DNA from: Anseranas semipalmata
Lineage: Eukaryota > Chordata > Aves > Anseriformes > Anseranatidae
Direction of reading: 5' to 3'
Length of the DNA stretch: 64,000 nt
NCBI GenBank assembly: GCA_013399115.1
Contig: VXAA01004000.1
Span: 82,591 to 146,590, forward strand
Shown here: piece by piece, positions 1 through 11,592 of the stretch
Layout: each line of letters opens with the position of its first letter
How positions within the stretch are numbered: position 1 is the first letter of the stretch
Translations under genes and position numbers: made by a program
The notes under the pieces: model-generated
Told to the model about the DNA's origin: nothing
The model's database searches: none
The model's input: only the letters and a program-made list of their open reading frames with translations

Positions 1-74
1 GTGCTGTCACAGGAGGCTTATTTCTTTTTGGGTACCTACATCTGGGATGCTGTAAAGAGACTGACAATTTATCC

Positions 75-690
75 AGCCCTCAGTCTTGCCGGCCATTCAT
101 GTGGGCAGCGATGATACTTCCAGAGGAGACCCTGTGAATATCAAGAGTGAGTGAAGGTGACTGCACCAGGAGTGTGGGTGAAAGGCATGGGGGCCAAGGT
201 GGTGTCCTCTTGATCCTGCTGGTGAGCAGAAAGGCTGAGTAGGAGTGGGCACGTCCTGCAAGTTATGAACTGTCTCTTTGACTGGTGTCTGACTCTTATG
301 GCCCCACAACATTCTTTGAAGAACAACCTCCTGAGGAGAGGTGGAATCCACTTGAAAGAGTGAGTTAAATGTATCCTTGCTAAGAGTCTGGCCACCCTGA
401 TGAGGAGAGCTTTAAACTGCGTGTGCTGTGGGATAACGATAACAGCCTGCAGTTAAGTGAGGGAATGGGGATCAGGATTGGTGAGGACATGGGAAAGGAC
501 GATGAGAGCAAGAAAGTCCTGAGAGAGGTGAAGTAGGTCAAAAAGGGGCCGCCTCACATGCTTGGACATGAACACACACAGTGGGGAAACAGCAAGGAGG
601 AACTAGAGTACAACACATGGACACAAATCTATGACATAATTGGAATAACTGAGCCATGGTGGGGTAGGTGTCATAAGGATGTGCCTAGAT
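75..690 (+). mobile_element. CR1 LINE fragment: ORF1 esterase end and ORF2 endonuclease start
   Basis: This is a decayed CR1 piece from the 5' half of the element, which is rarely kept because CR1 copies are usually 5'-truncated. Translation near 90-135 gives HVGSDDTSRGDPVNIKSE, which resembles the HVGTNDT-type block of the SGNH/esterase domain of CR1 ORF1. Near 320-415 it gives a stretch like LLRRGGIHL followed by LATLMRRALN, the usual C-terminus of that ORF. At 585-660 the frame reads GNSKEELE and then YDIIGITEPWW, matching the start of the ORF2 apurinic-type endonuclease (family form YDIVAITETWW). Stops and frameshifts interrupt it, so it is a relic. The order ORF1 end then ORF2 start is that of an intact element. 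Boundaries are approximate. Confidence 0.72.
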
Positions 691-700
691 ACTTAGATAC
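558..700 (+). pseudogene. CR1 ORF2 endonuclease N-terminus, relic
   Basis: An open frame beginning at an ATG at 558 holds the first part of the CR1 ORF2 endonuclease domain. Residues 10-20 give GNSKEELE and residues 25-37 give YDIIGITEPWWG. In the family this segment is followed by the metal-binding core. Here similarity ends about 680 and the frame runs into unrelated sequence, so the catalytic core is missing. The frame is 96 codons long against more than 900 in full ORF2. It is not functional. Confidence 0.65.
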
Positions 701-3700
701 TTCCAGATATTTGTATCTAGCAAGTCATAGTATTAAATATAGGTTAACAATAATGCTATTGAAAAAGCACTGCTCCCTCTCAGCAGCACGGCATTACTGC
801 TTCATCAGCAAAGCCATGAGCTCCCTACCAGCACTGCGGGTTTTGTAGCTCTTACCTTTGTGGGTGAATGAGATGAGTGTTGGCTAACCAGTGTGTTAAG
901 TACTATTTAAGTGTAATAGATCAGGATCCTCAGGAGACATGGGTGGGGGTTGCTTAATTTGTGAATTCCAGACCAGCTAAGGAGAAAAGCAAGAACCTAT
1001 ATTTTTCAGCTCACCGAATACAGCAAAAGTCTCTGAGCATGCAAAGGAACACAACTTTGGGTGTGGGAATTTTAGAGAAAAAAGGCAGCAAAGATGTCTT
1101 AGGCAGGTAAGCAGGCTAAAGGCTCTGTTTATAGACTGTTCAGTTAGAGTAAAGTGTCTGTATTTCACTAAGATGAGTTTTCTGCACCTAATGCCAGTTT
1201 TAAGATCCAGTAGCACTGGTCAGAGCATGCTGTCATTCAGATGTCTCTTTCCCATGTGTGACCAAAGAAAGTTGGTTGTGCTGGTTGTTTAGGTTGTGCA
1301 AAAGATGTTCTTCCTGAAAGGAGCTGTGTATTTCTTGCACATACAAATGAGAAGATATTCTCATAAGCAGAAGTCTGTATGCTAAAGGCCATATCATGTC
1401 CGCTTCCTTGGCTCTCTGATGCAAAGCCGGACAAATCTCATGAAACAACACAGTGTATTTCTTGCTTTTTCAGAGTTGAGGAATGTGACTTTGTTATCAG
1501 TGTAGCCACAAGCAGAATGTACACAAGCCCTGGGAACATCTCAGAGAACAGGATTTATCAAGGGAACATAGGAGTCATAACAACTCCCACAGGACCACCA
1601 GTCAACATTTAAGCATTCGTGTTGTGACTGGCTAGTGCTGATGATGGAGTTTAAGCTTTTGGTTTTCCACTCAAAGTGCCGAGCCTTTTAAACCAAAATC
1701 AATCTCTATACATGCCACAGGAAGATTATATCCAACTGATGTGTGTTTCAGAGAAGATTCTTGAATTACCAGAAAATGTGATATGGTCTGACATTCTTTG
1801 GTGCAGAAAACAATTTTCTTGTCTTTAATTTGCTTTTTTTTAATGTACCATTCTTTCCTGGAATGCTGTCCTTTGTAAACTCACCGTTTCTCTGTAACCA
1901 TGTAAACTCTGTTTACTTCAAATTAGTATGGAAAATGACCCAGCTGATTTATCCCTTCCTGGCACATACCTTTCACAGGATAACACTGAGTAGGAAAACT
2001 TGATGGAGTTCTCTTCTGCCCTATCTGGATCCTATCCACCTTTCTGTGAAGTCACTGGAAGGATTCCCACCACTTTTCGGGACACCTAGACTCCTGATAC
2101 AAGAGCTGTGACGGAGGTGGTCTGTTCTTAGGTTTGTTCTGCTTCTCGTGCAGCAAATGCAAAGCCAGATTCCTGTAAATGCTGCACATACTGTCTGCAG
2201 TCTGTGAGCCTCTTCGAGTCCATTGCTATTTATAAGAGACGATGATTACACTTCATTTTTTACCCTGATGTTCCCAAAGGACATTGTAAACATCTGGTTG
2301 AACAGAAATCCCTCGATCTGAGACTTTTAAATCCAGCTGCTACCACACTAAGGCATGGCAACTGCTTAGCGCTTGGGGGGACAGAGAAAACTATGGCATC
2401 TTCACCTCTTAGACCACTATGTCCACTGCTCTCTCCAGTACATTTTTCAGGATTTCAGACATCAGACAGCTCAGCTGGAACAGTAGTTCTGAAAATCAAA
2501 ATGTCTGAAAATCACAGAATAAACAAGAACCTAAAATGAGGCATCTGCCCATGGGCAGTCATATCAACACTGGTCATCTGCTCACCTGGAACATTCTAGA
2601 AAGAAGAGATCCTGAAGTATACACCCAGGTGGCTCTGTCCCTCCTTGCTGGGGTGTCCTCATGTCCACCTTTGAATTCTCTTTCCTTCTTATGTGATTCA
2701 GAATTTTATTCAGTAACTCCTGAACTCAGCTCAGAATCCTTTGTTGAGGTAAAGGTTGTTTTCAGAAAGTTGTCCTGTATTGCTTTCAAGTCTTCCAGTA
2801 ATGCAAACACCCCACAGTGGCTGATGAGTTGTCCCAATAATTCATTATGTTGCCTTCGAAAAGGCACTGCTCAGTCTTGCACTAAATTTTGTTAATGTCT
2901 TCTTTCAGCCATGAGTGCACTGAATACACAGTTTTCAGACACAGAGTTTATCTGCAAAAGTCTGCTTCAACAGTAAACTTTTGACATCTGATTTGCTTTA
3001 TCTAGGGAAGAAATTAGAAAGATGGTAAGCCTGTTTGTTCTTGGAGTCCTAGTGTTAAATGAATTGAATGCTTTGAAAAAGAGGATCTTTTCTAGCTAAT
3101 GATGATTTCTTAGATTAACTTGTGTCCGTAAATAAAGTTCCTCCCTTTCCTGATGTATTTGAACAGATTTATGGCATCTTTGGCCACGTCTGTATTAATA
3201 TCAGAAAAGAGTCCATCCTTGGGCTTGAGCGCTTATATGACCATCTGTACTATCAAATTTTCAGCAGTCTCCTTTGCATGGGTTTGTCCTGAGCAAGCTG
3301 GTTGCCCCTCACAGCAGACCAGGGGATACCAATATTTCAGAAATCTAAGGGGGAGGAGAAGTCCACAACGCATATTTGTTTTGAAAGTCACTGAGATGCC
3401 CTCAGTGAAGCCATCCTAGCTGGACATAGAGAGTTAGCTGTGCAGGGTGCAAGCCATGCTTGGACAGAAGGCAGACAATGCCTTGTTATTTTATTCACAT
3501 AGTGTAAACATAGCTTTTTAGGTAAGCCTAAGAAGTCATTATGGCACACTGCTACAGGAGCATAACACTATATTGCTGTTATTCTTGCTCAGAGGGAGGT
3601 GAAGGCCTTTGATAACTTTCCCATAGTGTGCGAGTACCTGCCACCTGTCCAGAACTGCTGGGGGAACATTAGGCAGGAGCTGCTGGATGTCTGGTAGATG

Positions 3701-6240
3701 GCTGTATGTGCATGTATTATTTTTATAATGAACGAGCAGTTATTTTATGCCTGCAGGACAGATCAGGCTCCCTGCTTGTGCACTCAGAGTGCTTCACACT
3801 TGTGTCTAGCTGGAAAATCCCAACCGCATGTGTAGTAGCCATAGGAATGCATGCAATTGTTACTGTCTATAATGTGTGTTGACAGGACCAGTCAAAACAT
3901 CCATTACATTTCAGTGCAATGTTTTATATATAATACCTTACTCAGTTGTGTGGGGGGGACATATCCACAGGGGTATGTATGTGCGTTACCACTTTTAGAA
4001 GCCTAACTCCCCCAGTTTCAAGAGAAACAGGTACCTTTGTAGCGTGAGTAGAATACCAGAGGGATAGTGTCTATTTTCTCTTGAACTATTCCTACTCTCT
4101 CTTTGTCCTTTTTTTCCTTATTTCTATTGAATTCTTCTTATGCAAAACAAAGATTTTTTTTTCCTGCATTTGAATGAGTATATACATTATGTTGCAGTTG
4201 CACAATATTATTGCTTTAGAAATAATTTGGCAAGCAAAATTGCCCCCTACTTACTGTAATGAAAATATAGCACTTTTTAGCATTCATCAGAGATTTAATT
4301 TCTTGACAAGCTGAACATTTAAAAAAAGTTATTTCATAAAAATTAAACAGAGTGCTTATTCAATCATCTGTTGCAACCATCTGCTGCTGATATATTATTT
4401 TAATTTATCATCCTTAGCCTGATAGGGCCCGATCCTGTCCTAAGGAAGTCAACTGTGATTTTATTATTTCTTTCACTCAAAGCAGGATAGAGACTTCATT
4501 CAACTTACTACTCAAGGTGAATTATAATGTAATATTCTTCCACTACTCTGCAGTTAAGAGTTTGAAATTTCTACAAAAATGGTATTGTGATATTGTAATT
4601 TTTCCAAGTTCTGGTTGAACATAACATCCCTATCATGAATGTTTTTGCAATTTCCTGTGGGTTAATGATATTTTAAAATTCACAAGAAAAACTACCACTT
4701 CAGTACAAAAGTATTTTGAAGGGTACTGAGTTATAGACAATGGCCTCTTTCAGGTGTCACTTAATTTGGTACATCTATCACCAGGTTCATTAATTTTCTC
4801 TTCTCATTTGAACGTTTTTCTCAAAGGGATGTAGCTGGTTTATGTTCATGCATGTTCACTTGAGTATATTACCTTTTGCATTCTTGTATTATATAAAGCA
4901 ACTGTACATTTGATAGTAATTGGAGTTAATTGTTGCTACCAAAAATATATATCTCTTATGGCTATTTAAACTGGAATATTTTCCTAAAATCTTGTTGTTC
5001 CTGGCTGCACTCTATAATTAAAAATGAAAACCTTGTGTTTGCAAGTGCACGCTCTCCACATATTTCAGGTGAAATTCTTCAAGATTAGCTGCTGATTTTT
5101 TTAAGAGAGCAGTGGCAGAATATTTTCTATTCAAATATTTTAAAATATTTATTTGTATGCGCATGCCCTCTTTCTATATAAAGAATGATTCTTTTTAAAA
5201 AAGAAGGCAGTACAGCTTCAACTATCCGTTTATACATATGAAATCCATCCATATTGCAGACACATGCACACTTGCCTGCACAGATGCTATCATTAGATAG
5301 CTATATAAATATTTCTGTTTTGACAGCAATACCTTGTATTTTTTTCCATGAGGTACAAATATTAGATGCCTCCTGCCTTCAGAGACAGCTTTTTGGGGAT
5401 TTAACTTGAAAGAGGGCATGGTTAATCACAAATAAAGTCTCAGCCATGAATACTGAACAGCTATAGGAGCTCAACCATTCCCAGAAACATTTATGGAAGT
5501 GACCAGGGTCAATGGCAATGCCATTAGCTCTCATGCAAATTTCAAAGCACTGGGTCTAGGTGAAATCAAAGCTAAGTATGAAAAATGAACACATTAAAAC
5601 ACTCATCTGCCCTTTATGATATTAAAAATGACTCAGTCTTCAGTATGTCACACCTTCTTACACTGGTAAAAATGAAGATGACAGCTGTGTATAAATTCAT
5701 GGCTTTTCAAGTAGTTATTGTAATATACACACACAGAAATTGTCTCTGTTTTATGCTCTGAAGCACAGTTTAAAGGTATGTGACTAATGCTGCTGTTAGC
5801 CGCAGACCAGATTATGCTAATAACTCCTTAATTGTTTCTGACCAAGTTATAGATCTCATCTTGAAAAGCAGAAACTGAGCAGAGCAGATTGCATTTAACT
5901 TTGATATTTATAAAGTCCTTGAAAGGGAGGTATCCTAGGGCAAAAAAGGTATCTGAGGTACCATAAGAGGAGATGTTACCTAACAGTGTGATCTCATACA
6001 ACCTGCATAGTAAGTGCATTTATTGTGCTTAGCCAGAAGTTCAGTCTGTACTTCCAACCCCTTGACCTCTCACTGGGCAAACTATGTATATGTGAAATAA
6101 GTACAATGAAGTGTTTCTACTCTGAAGAAAAACTTAATGGGAATGACAATGATTATAAATCCAGAGAAGTGCCACTGGGCAGAGGAAGGAGCTACTTTTT
6201 CATTCTATGTATGTCCTTGATCCCCGGTTCTCTCCATGTC
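691..6240. other. Unique AT-rich intergenic sequence
   Basis: About 5.5 kb with no recognisable exon, RNA gene or young repeat. The longest open frame is 119 codons (2536-2895, plus strand); it has no family signature and looks like a chance ORF. A piece near 4415-4500 resembles an ancient amniote repeat and is listed separately. Confidence 0.6.
4415..4505. repeat. Possible fragment of an ancient amniote palindromic DNA repeat
   Basis: The piece begins AGGGCCCGATCCTGTCC, and about 65 bases later CAGGATAGAGAC appears as a partial inverted counterpart. GGGCCCGATCCTG is a start I associate with old hAT-like non-autonomous elements in bird and reptile genomes. This rests on memory of the motif and is tentative. 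Confidence 0.35.
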
Positions 6241-6290
6241 AAAAAAAAAAAAAGAAAAAGAAAAAAAAAAGAAAAATAAAAAAGAAATTT
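6241..6290 (+). repeat. A-rich low-complexity tract
   Basis: Runs of A broken by single G and T bases over about 47 bases. No LINE or gene copy lies directly upstream, so it is not evidently a retroposon tail. Confidence 0.9.
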
Positions 6291-6739
6291 TAATTAATTT
6301 TCCAAGCATGCAATTTAAAAGAAATAAGTCTGTTAGGAAAAAAAATCAACAAAAAAAGCAACCTTCTTGTTCCTCCTACAGAGGACCTGCTTCTATCCAC
6401 TGAATACGAAGAGAAGAATGATAATCAGGAGAAGCTTGTCAACCCCAAAGATGAGGTGCCTACATTTTCCTATGACACGAAATTGAACTGTAACACTCAG
6501 TCACAGGTTGCTGGAGATGTCACCTGTTAGTCAGGTTGGAAAAAGTTACTAGAGGCATTAATGGGAGAAAACATATTTCAAGGTTCATTAATACAAAGAT
6601 ACAAATTTTGATTCAGGAAACCTCTTAGCTGAAGTTTGTTGGAAATTGGGAAAACATAAAAGGGTAGGTATGAATTCTTGTATTCCCCAACTCTACATTT
6701 TTCTCTGAGCACACATTCCTGTTCCCTTGGAGAACATTT
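6291..6739. other. Intergenic sequence, nothing recognised
   Basis: About 450 bases without an identifiable element. It lies directly upstream of the CR1 piece at 6740 and could include more diverged CR1 sequence that I cannot recognise. Confidence 0.45.
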
Positions 6740-7545
6740 CTGAGAACACAGAGGAGAGGAAGGTGCCTGGGAACAGTAAGCATGGATTTGCCAAGGGCAA
6801 ATCATGTTTGACCAACCTTGTTGTCTTATGCAAAAATATAACTTAATTGGTGAACAGGGAGAGAGCAGTAGATGTCATTTGCCTCAACTTCGGCAAGTCA
6901 TTCGGTACTGTCTCTCACAATGTTCTAGTACCCACATTTGGACACTATGGTCAGGGTGAGTGGGTAACCACATGGATAAAAGACTGGATTGGTATGCTGA
7001 CCAGAAGAAAAATTCATGCTACAACAGAAGCTAGAGAAAAAAAAAAAAAAGTGTTTTTTTCCTCAGGTCTGTCTTGTTTTTCACTTTCTCCTGGGCCACC
7101 AAGATCAAGGAGACTGGAGCATTAGCCTTGTGAGGAGAGGCTGTGGGAGCTGGGATTGCATAGCCTGGAACAGAGATGGTTTTAGGGGGGACCTAACAAC
7201 ACCCCCAGTGCCTATGAGTAGGTCTTTGAGGATGTGGAGCTGGGCTCATTACAGCCATGCAGGGTGGGAGAACAAGGGATTATGAACATTATCTGAAGCA
7301 GGAGAAGTTCAACCTTGATATAGGGAGAAACTTTTTCCCCACAAGGACAGTCAGGAAGAGGCACAGGTTTTGCACTGTCTGTGTCCTAGGATCTTTTCAA
7401 GTCTCAGGTGGATGAATCCCTGAGCAGGTTGGTCTGACCATGGAGCTGAGCCTGCTCTGAGCAGGAGGTTGGACCAGAGACCCTTGAGGTCCCTCCTAGC
7501 CTGGGTTATCCTGCAAGCCATTAGCCCTGTCGTCCTATGACTCTC
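6740..7545 (+). mobile_element. CR1 LINE, 5'-truncated, internally deleted
   Basis: A plus-strand CR1 copy. It opens with the conserved segment GAACACAGAGGAGAGGAAGG and the following GGGAACAGTAAGCATGGATTTGCCAAGGG, which lie just before the fingers/palm of the reverse transcriptase. From 6847 the frame reads RAVDVICLNFGKSFGTVSHN. The family form is YLDFSKAFDTVSH, so the first catalytic aspartate has become asparagine. A run of 14 A at 7037-7050 marks a break. After it the sequence resumes in the 3' part (AACCTTGATATAGGGAGAAAC, then GAGCAGGAGGTTGGACCAGAGACC), with the RT core and YADD-type motif deleted. It ends near 7545 at a degenerate CR1 tail. The copy is old and inactive. Confidence 0.8.
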
Positions 7546-9205
7546 CACTGTTTGAGACAGAAAGCAAGGTCAAAAGAACCTTTTGTCTGACCCAACACCA
7601 TCATTCCTCTGTTCTTCCCTAATAGATGATGAAGTCATGAACGATTAAGCATGAAGGTAGCTTTTTGAAAGTCATTTCCTCTCTTTGTTGATTCCCCAAG
7701 CCACATATTTTGTCCCATAGCATTCTACTAAACTCTACCCCAAAGATGCAGAAAAACATGAGGAAATGCATTTTGTGCCATGTAGCCAGGAAGTTTCCAA
7801 ACAAAAGTGAATTCTTGTAGTGTGGTTTTCATGTACATCCTGTGAAGTGCTTACAGTTTACCCTAGGAAACAGTGTTAATAATAATATTAATAAATATTT
7901 TTAATTTCTCTGAAGAAAATAATTATATATATCTCTTCCAAACTATGAGTAGCAAGCAGATACATAGAAAAGGTCTACCTGAATAGCATATCTGATGACT
8001 GTGGTACCAATAATGGACTGAGATGAAGACTTAGCACACTTTTCTTCTTCTGATCTCTTTCATCAGAAATTAAAAGCTTTTTTGAGATCTCTTTACTCCC
8101 TCCTTGAAATAAAATAGTAATAAAAAAAAATCCTTCAGGCTCAAAGGAGTCACTTGCCTGCTGTTTGAATAAAAAATGTAATTAGAATTTAGCAACTGTG
8201 AATGAAGAAGGACAGAAAGAATTGAAAGCTCAAATTGCTATTTCAAATGTCAGGAAAGGCTGAGTGAATCTCAACTTTGGACACATTAGGTATATGAGAC
8301 CTGGGGATTGTTTAATCTCGACAGTAGGAGCTATAATCATTTCTAATGTGAGTGGATGTAACTTCATTTCCATAAATGAAGCCAGAGCTGTACTTAGCTC
8401 TGTATCCCACTCACCCTCTGTACTGTAGGCTGCACCAGACTAATGAGCTGCATTTTATTTCCTGTTTTCTCTATGATCTTTGGCAAGTACTTCACCTTTA
8501 TAGGTGGCAGCCATTTCATCTAATTTTGTCTTTTTAAAAGTTAGGCATCTATCATAAACTGCACTCATTGTACAAACAATGGAAGTTGCAACTTGAACAA
8601 TTGCTTTTTCCCCCTGTAATAACACATAACTCACCCACTGGGATTGTCAAACCTTGGGAAGCAACAAGGACTCAGGCAAGCCACCACCGACACTCTGGTC
8701 TGACCTTCTTCCATTTGCACTCACAGTTCCCAGGTGACCTTGCCTTGTTGCAAGCTGTTCCCCAAACTGATGTTCCAGTTCTGAATGAGAATGCTGGTAG
8801 CGCTGACAATTAAATCAGTTTCCAGCTTCTTCTGTCTCTAAGATCACAGGAGACTTTGTAATAGCTTTTTCATTGTCTTACCAGATGGATTCTCCTGCCC
8901 TTCATGCCCAGGCTCCAACTTTTCCTTTCCAAAAGCATCTCACTCCAGCCACTTTTAGAAATAGTCGGGCTTAGACTTTAAAACACCATTATAGTTAGAA
9001 CATTTTCTCCACTTTATAATACTATTCCTATTTTAATAGAAAAAAAAAAAAAAAGACAAAACCCTCTCAAACACAACAAAACTCTCACAAAATAAACTTC
9101 TATCAGGTCTGACCATGGGTCCTTCAGATTTATTTCCCTTTCTCTATATCAGACATCAGCGAAAGAAGCCCCAAATTTAAGTCTTCCCTTTCTAGCTGAG
9201 AGTCT
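7546..9205. other. Unique intergenic sequence
   Basis: About 1.7 kb of AT-rich sequence without a recognisable gene. A run of 15 A lies at 9040-9054. A frame of 81 codons at 8568-8813 has no family features and is taken as chance. Confidence 0.55.
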
Positions 9206-9620
9206 GTGGCTCAAGAACAAAGAGATTCTGGCGACAATCTTTTGGGGGTCTGTGACAGAGTGCCTGATCTAAAGGATGAAGTAGATGAAGCTTTCCACAG
9301 CATGCTTGGAGAAGTTTCCCAATTGCAGACTCTAGACTTCAAGGTAGGTTTCAACAATCTAGACATCTACTGGGAGGACAGCACAACCTCATGCAAGCAA
9401 CCCAGGATGTTGTTGTGCTTTGCTGGTTACAGTTTCCTGATGCAAATGCTAGAGTAGCCAGTCAGGGAAGGATAATGCTCTACTTGATTGCTGCTCATAA
9501 GCAAGGGATAACTGGTGACCAGTGTGGTCAGACAGCACTTTGGGCCACAGCGACAATGATGTGACTTGGAGGAGGGCTGTGAAGGCAAGCAGCAGAGTTA
9601 GGACTCCAGGTTCCTTAGAA
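9206..9620 (+). mobile_element. CR1 LINE fragment: ORF2 endonuclease C-terminal part
   Basis: The plus-strand frame from 9206 to 9457 reads DEVDEAFHSMLGEVSQLQ and later FNNLDIYWEDSTTSCKQPR. This follows the CR1 endonuclease pattern VDEAFLLQLQE ... GDFNHPDICWK ... CRQSRRLLE. The GDFN motif, which carries key endonuclease residues, is changed to VGFN, so the aspartate is lost. After the stop at 9457 similarity continues in other frames (a piece like NALLD, the family's GEALLD, near 9473-9490) to about 9620. No RT sequence follows directly. This is an inactive relic of the 5' half of ORF2. Confidence 0.72.
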
Positions 9621-10059
9621 CAAACCTTGGCTTAAGTCTTTGTTAGAATCCTTTAGGAAGCTGCTATCAGAGGAAGGGTGCCCAGCAGGGCTGGTAGATT
9701 TTAAACAAATACATAGATTATACCTTACAGAGAGATCAGGAGCAAATCAGAAAATTGGGCAGAAGACCTTGGCTAATCATGAAGTTTCCTCCTGAAAAGA
9801 AAAATAAATAAATAAGTAAATAAAAACAACAAACCAATAACAACCCAACCCAACCCAAACCAAATCAAAACAAAATGATGAAAATCAGAAAAAAAGAACA
9901 GGCTATAAAAATAATATAATAAAGGATGATATTGACATACCTGAGATCTTTCACACCTTTTTTTGCATAAATCTTCATAGGCAAAGCCTGGTCCCAGGAA
10001 GGAGCTGGACAGCCAACAGCTGGGGATTAACAGATAAGAATTACTACTGAGTGAATGTT
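9621..10059. other. Intergenic spacer with simple A-rich repeat
   Basis: A spacer between CR1 fragments. It contains an A-rich simple stretch at about 9798-9890 with AAAT units followed by CCCAA/CCAAA units. No gene is seen. Confidence 0.6.
9798..9890 (+). repeat. AAAT- and CCCAA-unit simple repeat
   Basis: The first half has three to four AAAT units. The second half has ACCCA-type pentamers (CAACCCAACCCAACCCAAACC). This is a low-complexity tract, probably grown by slippage. Confidence 0.85.
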
Positions 10060-10490
10060 CCTCTCAGTTTGGTGCCTGTGAGACTACACCTGGGGCAATG
10101 TGTTCAATTTCAGGCTCCTCAGTGCAAGAAAGACGCAGACAGACCGGAGTGAGTCCAGCAGAGGCCACTTAGGTGATCAAAGCACTGGAGATCATGATAT
10201 ATGAGGAGAGGCTGAAAGAAGTGGATTTGTTCAGTCTTGAGAAGAGAAGGCTCAAGGGAGATTTTATTGCTTTCTTCAACCACTTGATGAGAGGGTACAG
10301 AGAAGATCTCTCATTGTGAAGGAGGAGAGACAACAGAAACAGGTTGTGACAAAAGAAATTCCACTTAGGTACAAGGAAAAATAATCTTTTCAATGGGGGT
10401 GATCAAGCACTGTCACAGGTTTCCCAGGGAGGCTGTGGAATTTCTATCCTTGGAGATATTTAGAACTTGACTGGGCATGGCCCTGAGCAG
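10060..10490 (+). mobile_element. CR1 LINE 3' part, plus strand, old copy
   Basis: The sequence shows the C-terminal CR1 block in nucleotide form: CAAGAAAGACGCAGACAGACCGG, then GATATATGAGGAGAGGCTGAAAGAA and CTTGAGAAGAGAAGGCTCAAGGGAGA (family protein form [21 protein letters not shown]). The last recognisable part is CTTGGAGATATTTAGAACTTGACTGGG, near the end of ORF2. It stops before the usual octamer tail and abuts another CR1 piece. Stops break the frame. Confidence 0.8.
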
Positions 10491-10760
10491 AAATTTACCA
10501 AGGGGAAATAAAACTTGACCAACCTGATTACCTTCTGTGATGAAAGGACTACCTATGTGGATGAGGAGGGTTGTGGATATACTTCGACTGTAATCTGGAA
10601 GCTGAGCAAGTGTGCATGGACAAATAGACTTTTGGATGTGTTGAAAAATGGCTGGACTACTGGGCTGAATAGTAGTAAGTTTGGTAATAGTCAATGGCAC
10701 AACATCCAGATGATATCTATTAAAAAGCAAACTACCTTAGAGACTGATGCTGGAACAAAC
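10491..10760 (+). mobile_element. CR1 LINE RT-region fragment, host of a later CR1 insertion (left part)
   Basis: This begins TTTACCAAGGGGAAATAAAACTTGACCAACCTGATTACCTTCTGTGATGAAAGG. In CR1 that lies just upstream of the first RT aspartate motif, so this is an internal piece and not a continuation of the 3' fragment before it. The YLDFSKAFD block itself appears deleted. Similarity resumes with ATGGCTGGACTACTGGGCTGAATAG (family WLxG block). It is cut at 10760 by the minus-strand CR1. A likely continuation lies at 11593-11861. Confidence 0.62.
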
Positions 10761-11592
10761 AATCACAGAATCACAGAATCACAGAATCGTTCAGGTTGGA
10801 AGAGACCTCCAAGATCACCTAGTCCAACCTCTGACCTAACTCTAACAAGGCCCACACTAAACCATATCTCTAAGCTCAACATCTAAACGTCTTTTAAAGA
10901 CCTCCAGGGATGGTGACTCAACCACTTCCCTGGGCAGCCCATTCCAATGCCTAACTACCCTTTCGGTAAAGAAGTTTTTCCTAATATTCAACCTAAACCT
11001 CCCCTGACGCAACTTTAGCCCATTCCCCCTCGTCCTGTCACCAGGCACGTGGGAGAAGAGACCAATCCCTACCTCACTACAGCCTCCTTTAAGGTACCTG
11101 TAGAGAGCGATAAGGTCACCCCTGAGCCTCCTCTTCTCCAGGCTGAACAACCCCAGCTCCCTCAGCCGTACCTCGTAAGACTTGTTCTCCAGACCCCTCA
11201 CCAGCTTCGTTGCCCTTCTCTGGACTCTCTCGAGCACCTCCATGTCCTTCTTGTAGTGAGGGGCCCAAAACTGAACACAGTACTCGAGGTGCGGCCTCAC
11301 CAGAGCCGAGTACAGGGGGACAATCACCTCCCTAGTCCTGCTGGCCACACTGTTCCTGATACGAGCCAGGATGCTGTTGGCCTTCTTGGCCACCTGAGCA
11401 CACTGCTGGCTCATATTCAGCCGACTGTCAACCAGCACACCCAGGTCCTTCTCTGCCAGGCAGCTTTCCAGCCACTCATCCCCCAGCCTGTAGCTCTGCC
11501 TGGGGTTGTTGTGCCCCAGGTGCAGGACCCGGCACTTGGCCTTGTTAAACTTCATACAGTTGGCCTTAGCCCATCGGTCCAGCCTATCCAAA
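10761..11592 (-). mobile_element. Young CR1 LINE, 5'-truncated, minus strand
   Basis: This is the best-preserved CR1 in the window. On the plus strand it starts with the 3' tail AATCACAGAATCACAGAATCACAGAATCG, followed by GGTTGGAAGAGACCTCC, then runs to about 11592, where it is truncated within ORF2. The single frame from 11591 down to 10857 is unbroken. The copy is 832 bp against about 4.5 kb for a full element, a normal product of incomplete reverse transcription. It lies inside older plus-strand CR1 sequence. Its tail (CACAGAATC) differs from the CATAGAATGG tail of the copies at 22.7 and 63.7 kb, so it belongs to a different CR1 subfamily. Confidence 0.92.
10857..11591 (-). pseudogene. CR1 ORF2 C-terminal 244 codons, open but 5'-truncated
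   Basis: This encodes the thumb/C-terminal part of CR1 reverse transcriptase. Residues 13-26 read [14 protein letters not shown], residues 48-58 [11 protein letters not shown], residues 95-110 [16 protein letters not shown], and residues 140-157 [18 protein letters not shown]. The C-terminus DVELRDMV and its TAG stop (plus-strand 10857-10859) match the family end. The palm with its catalytic aspartates and the endonuclease are absent because of the 5' truncation. The first methionine is internal, so no real start exists. The lack of stops or frameshifts across 244 codons points to a recent insertion. Confidence 0.88.

Noticed and set aside
2536..2895. A 119-codon plus-strand frame.
   Set aside because: Serine- and cysteine-rich without a signal peptide or known motif. 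Expected by chance in 64 kb.
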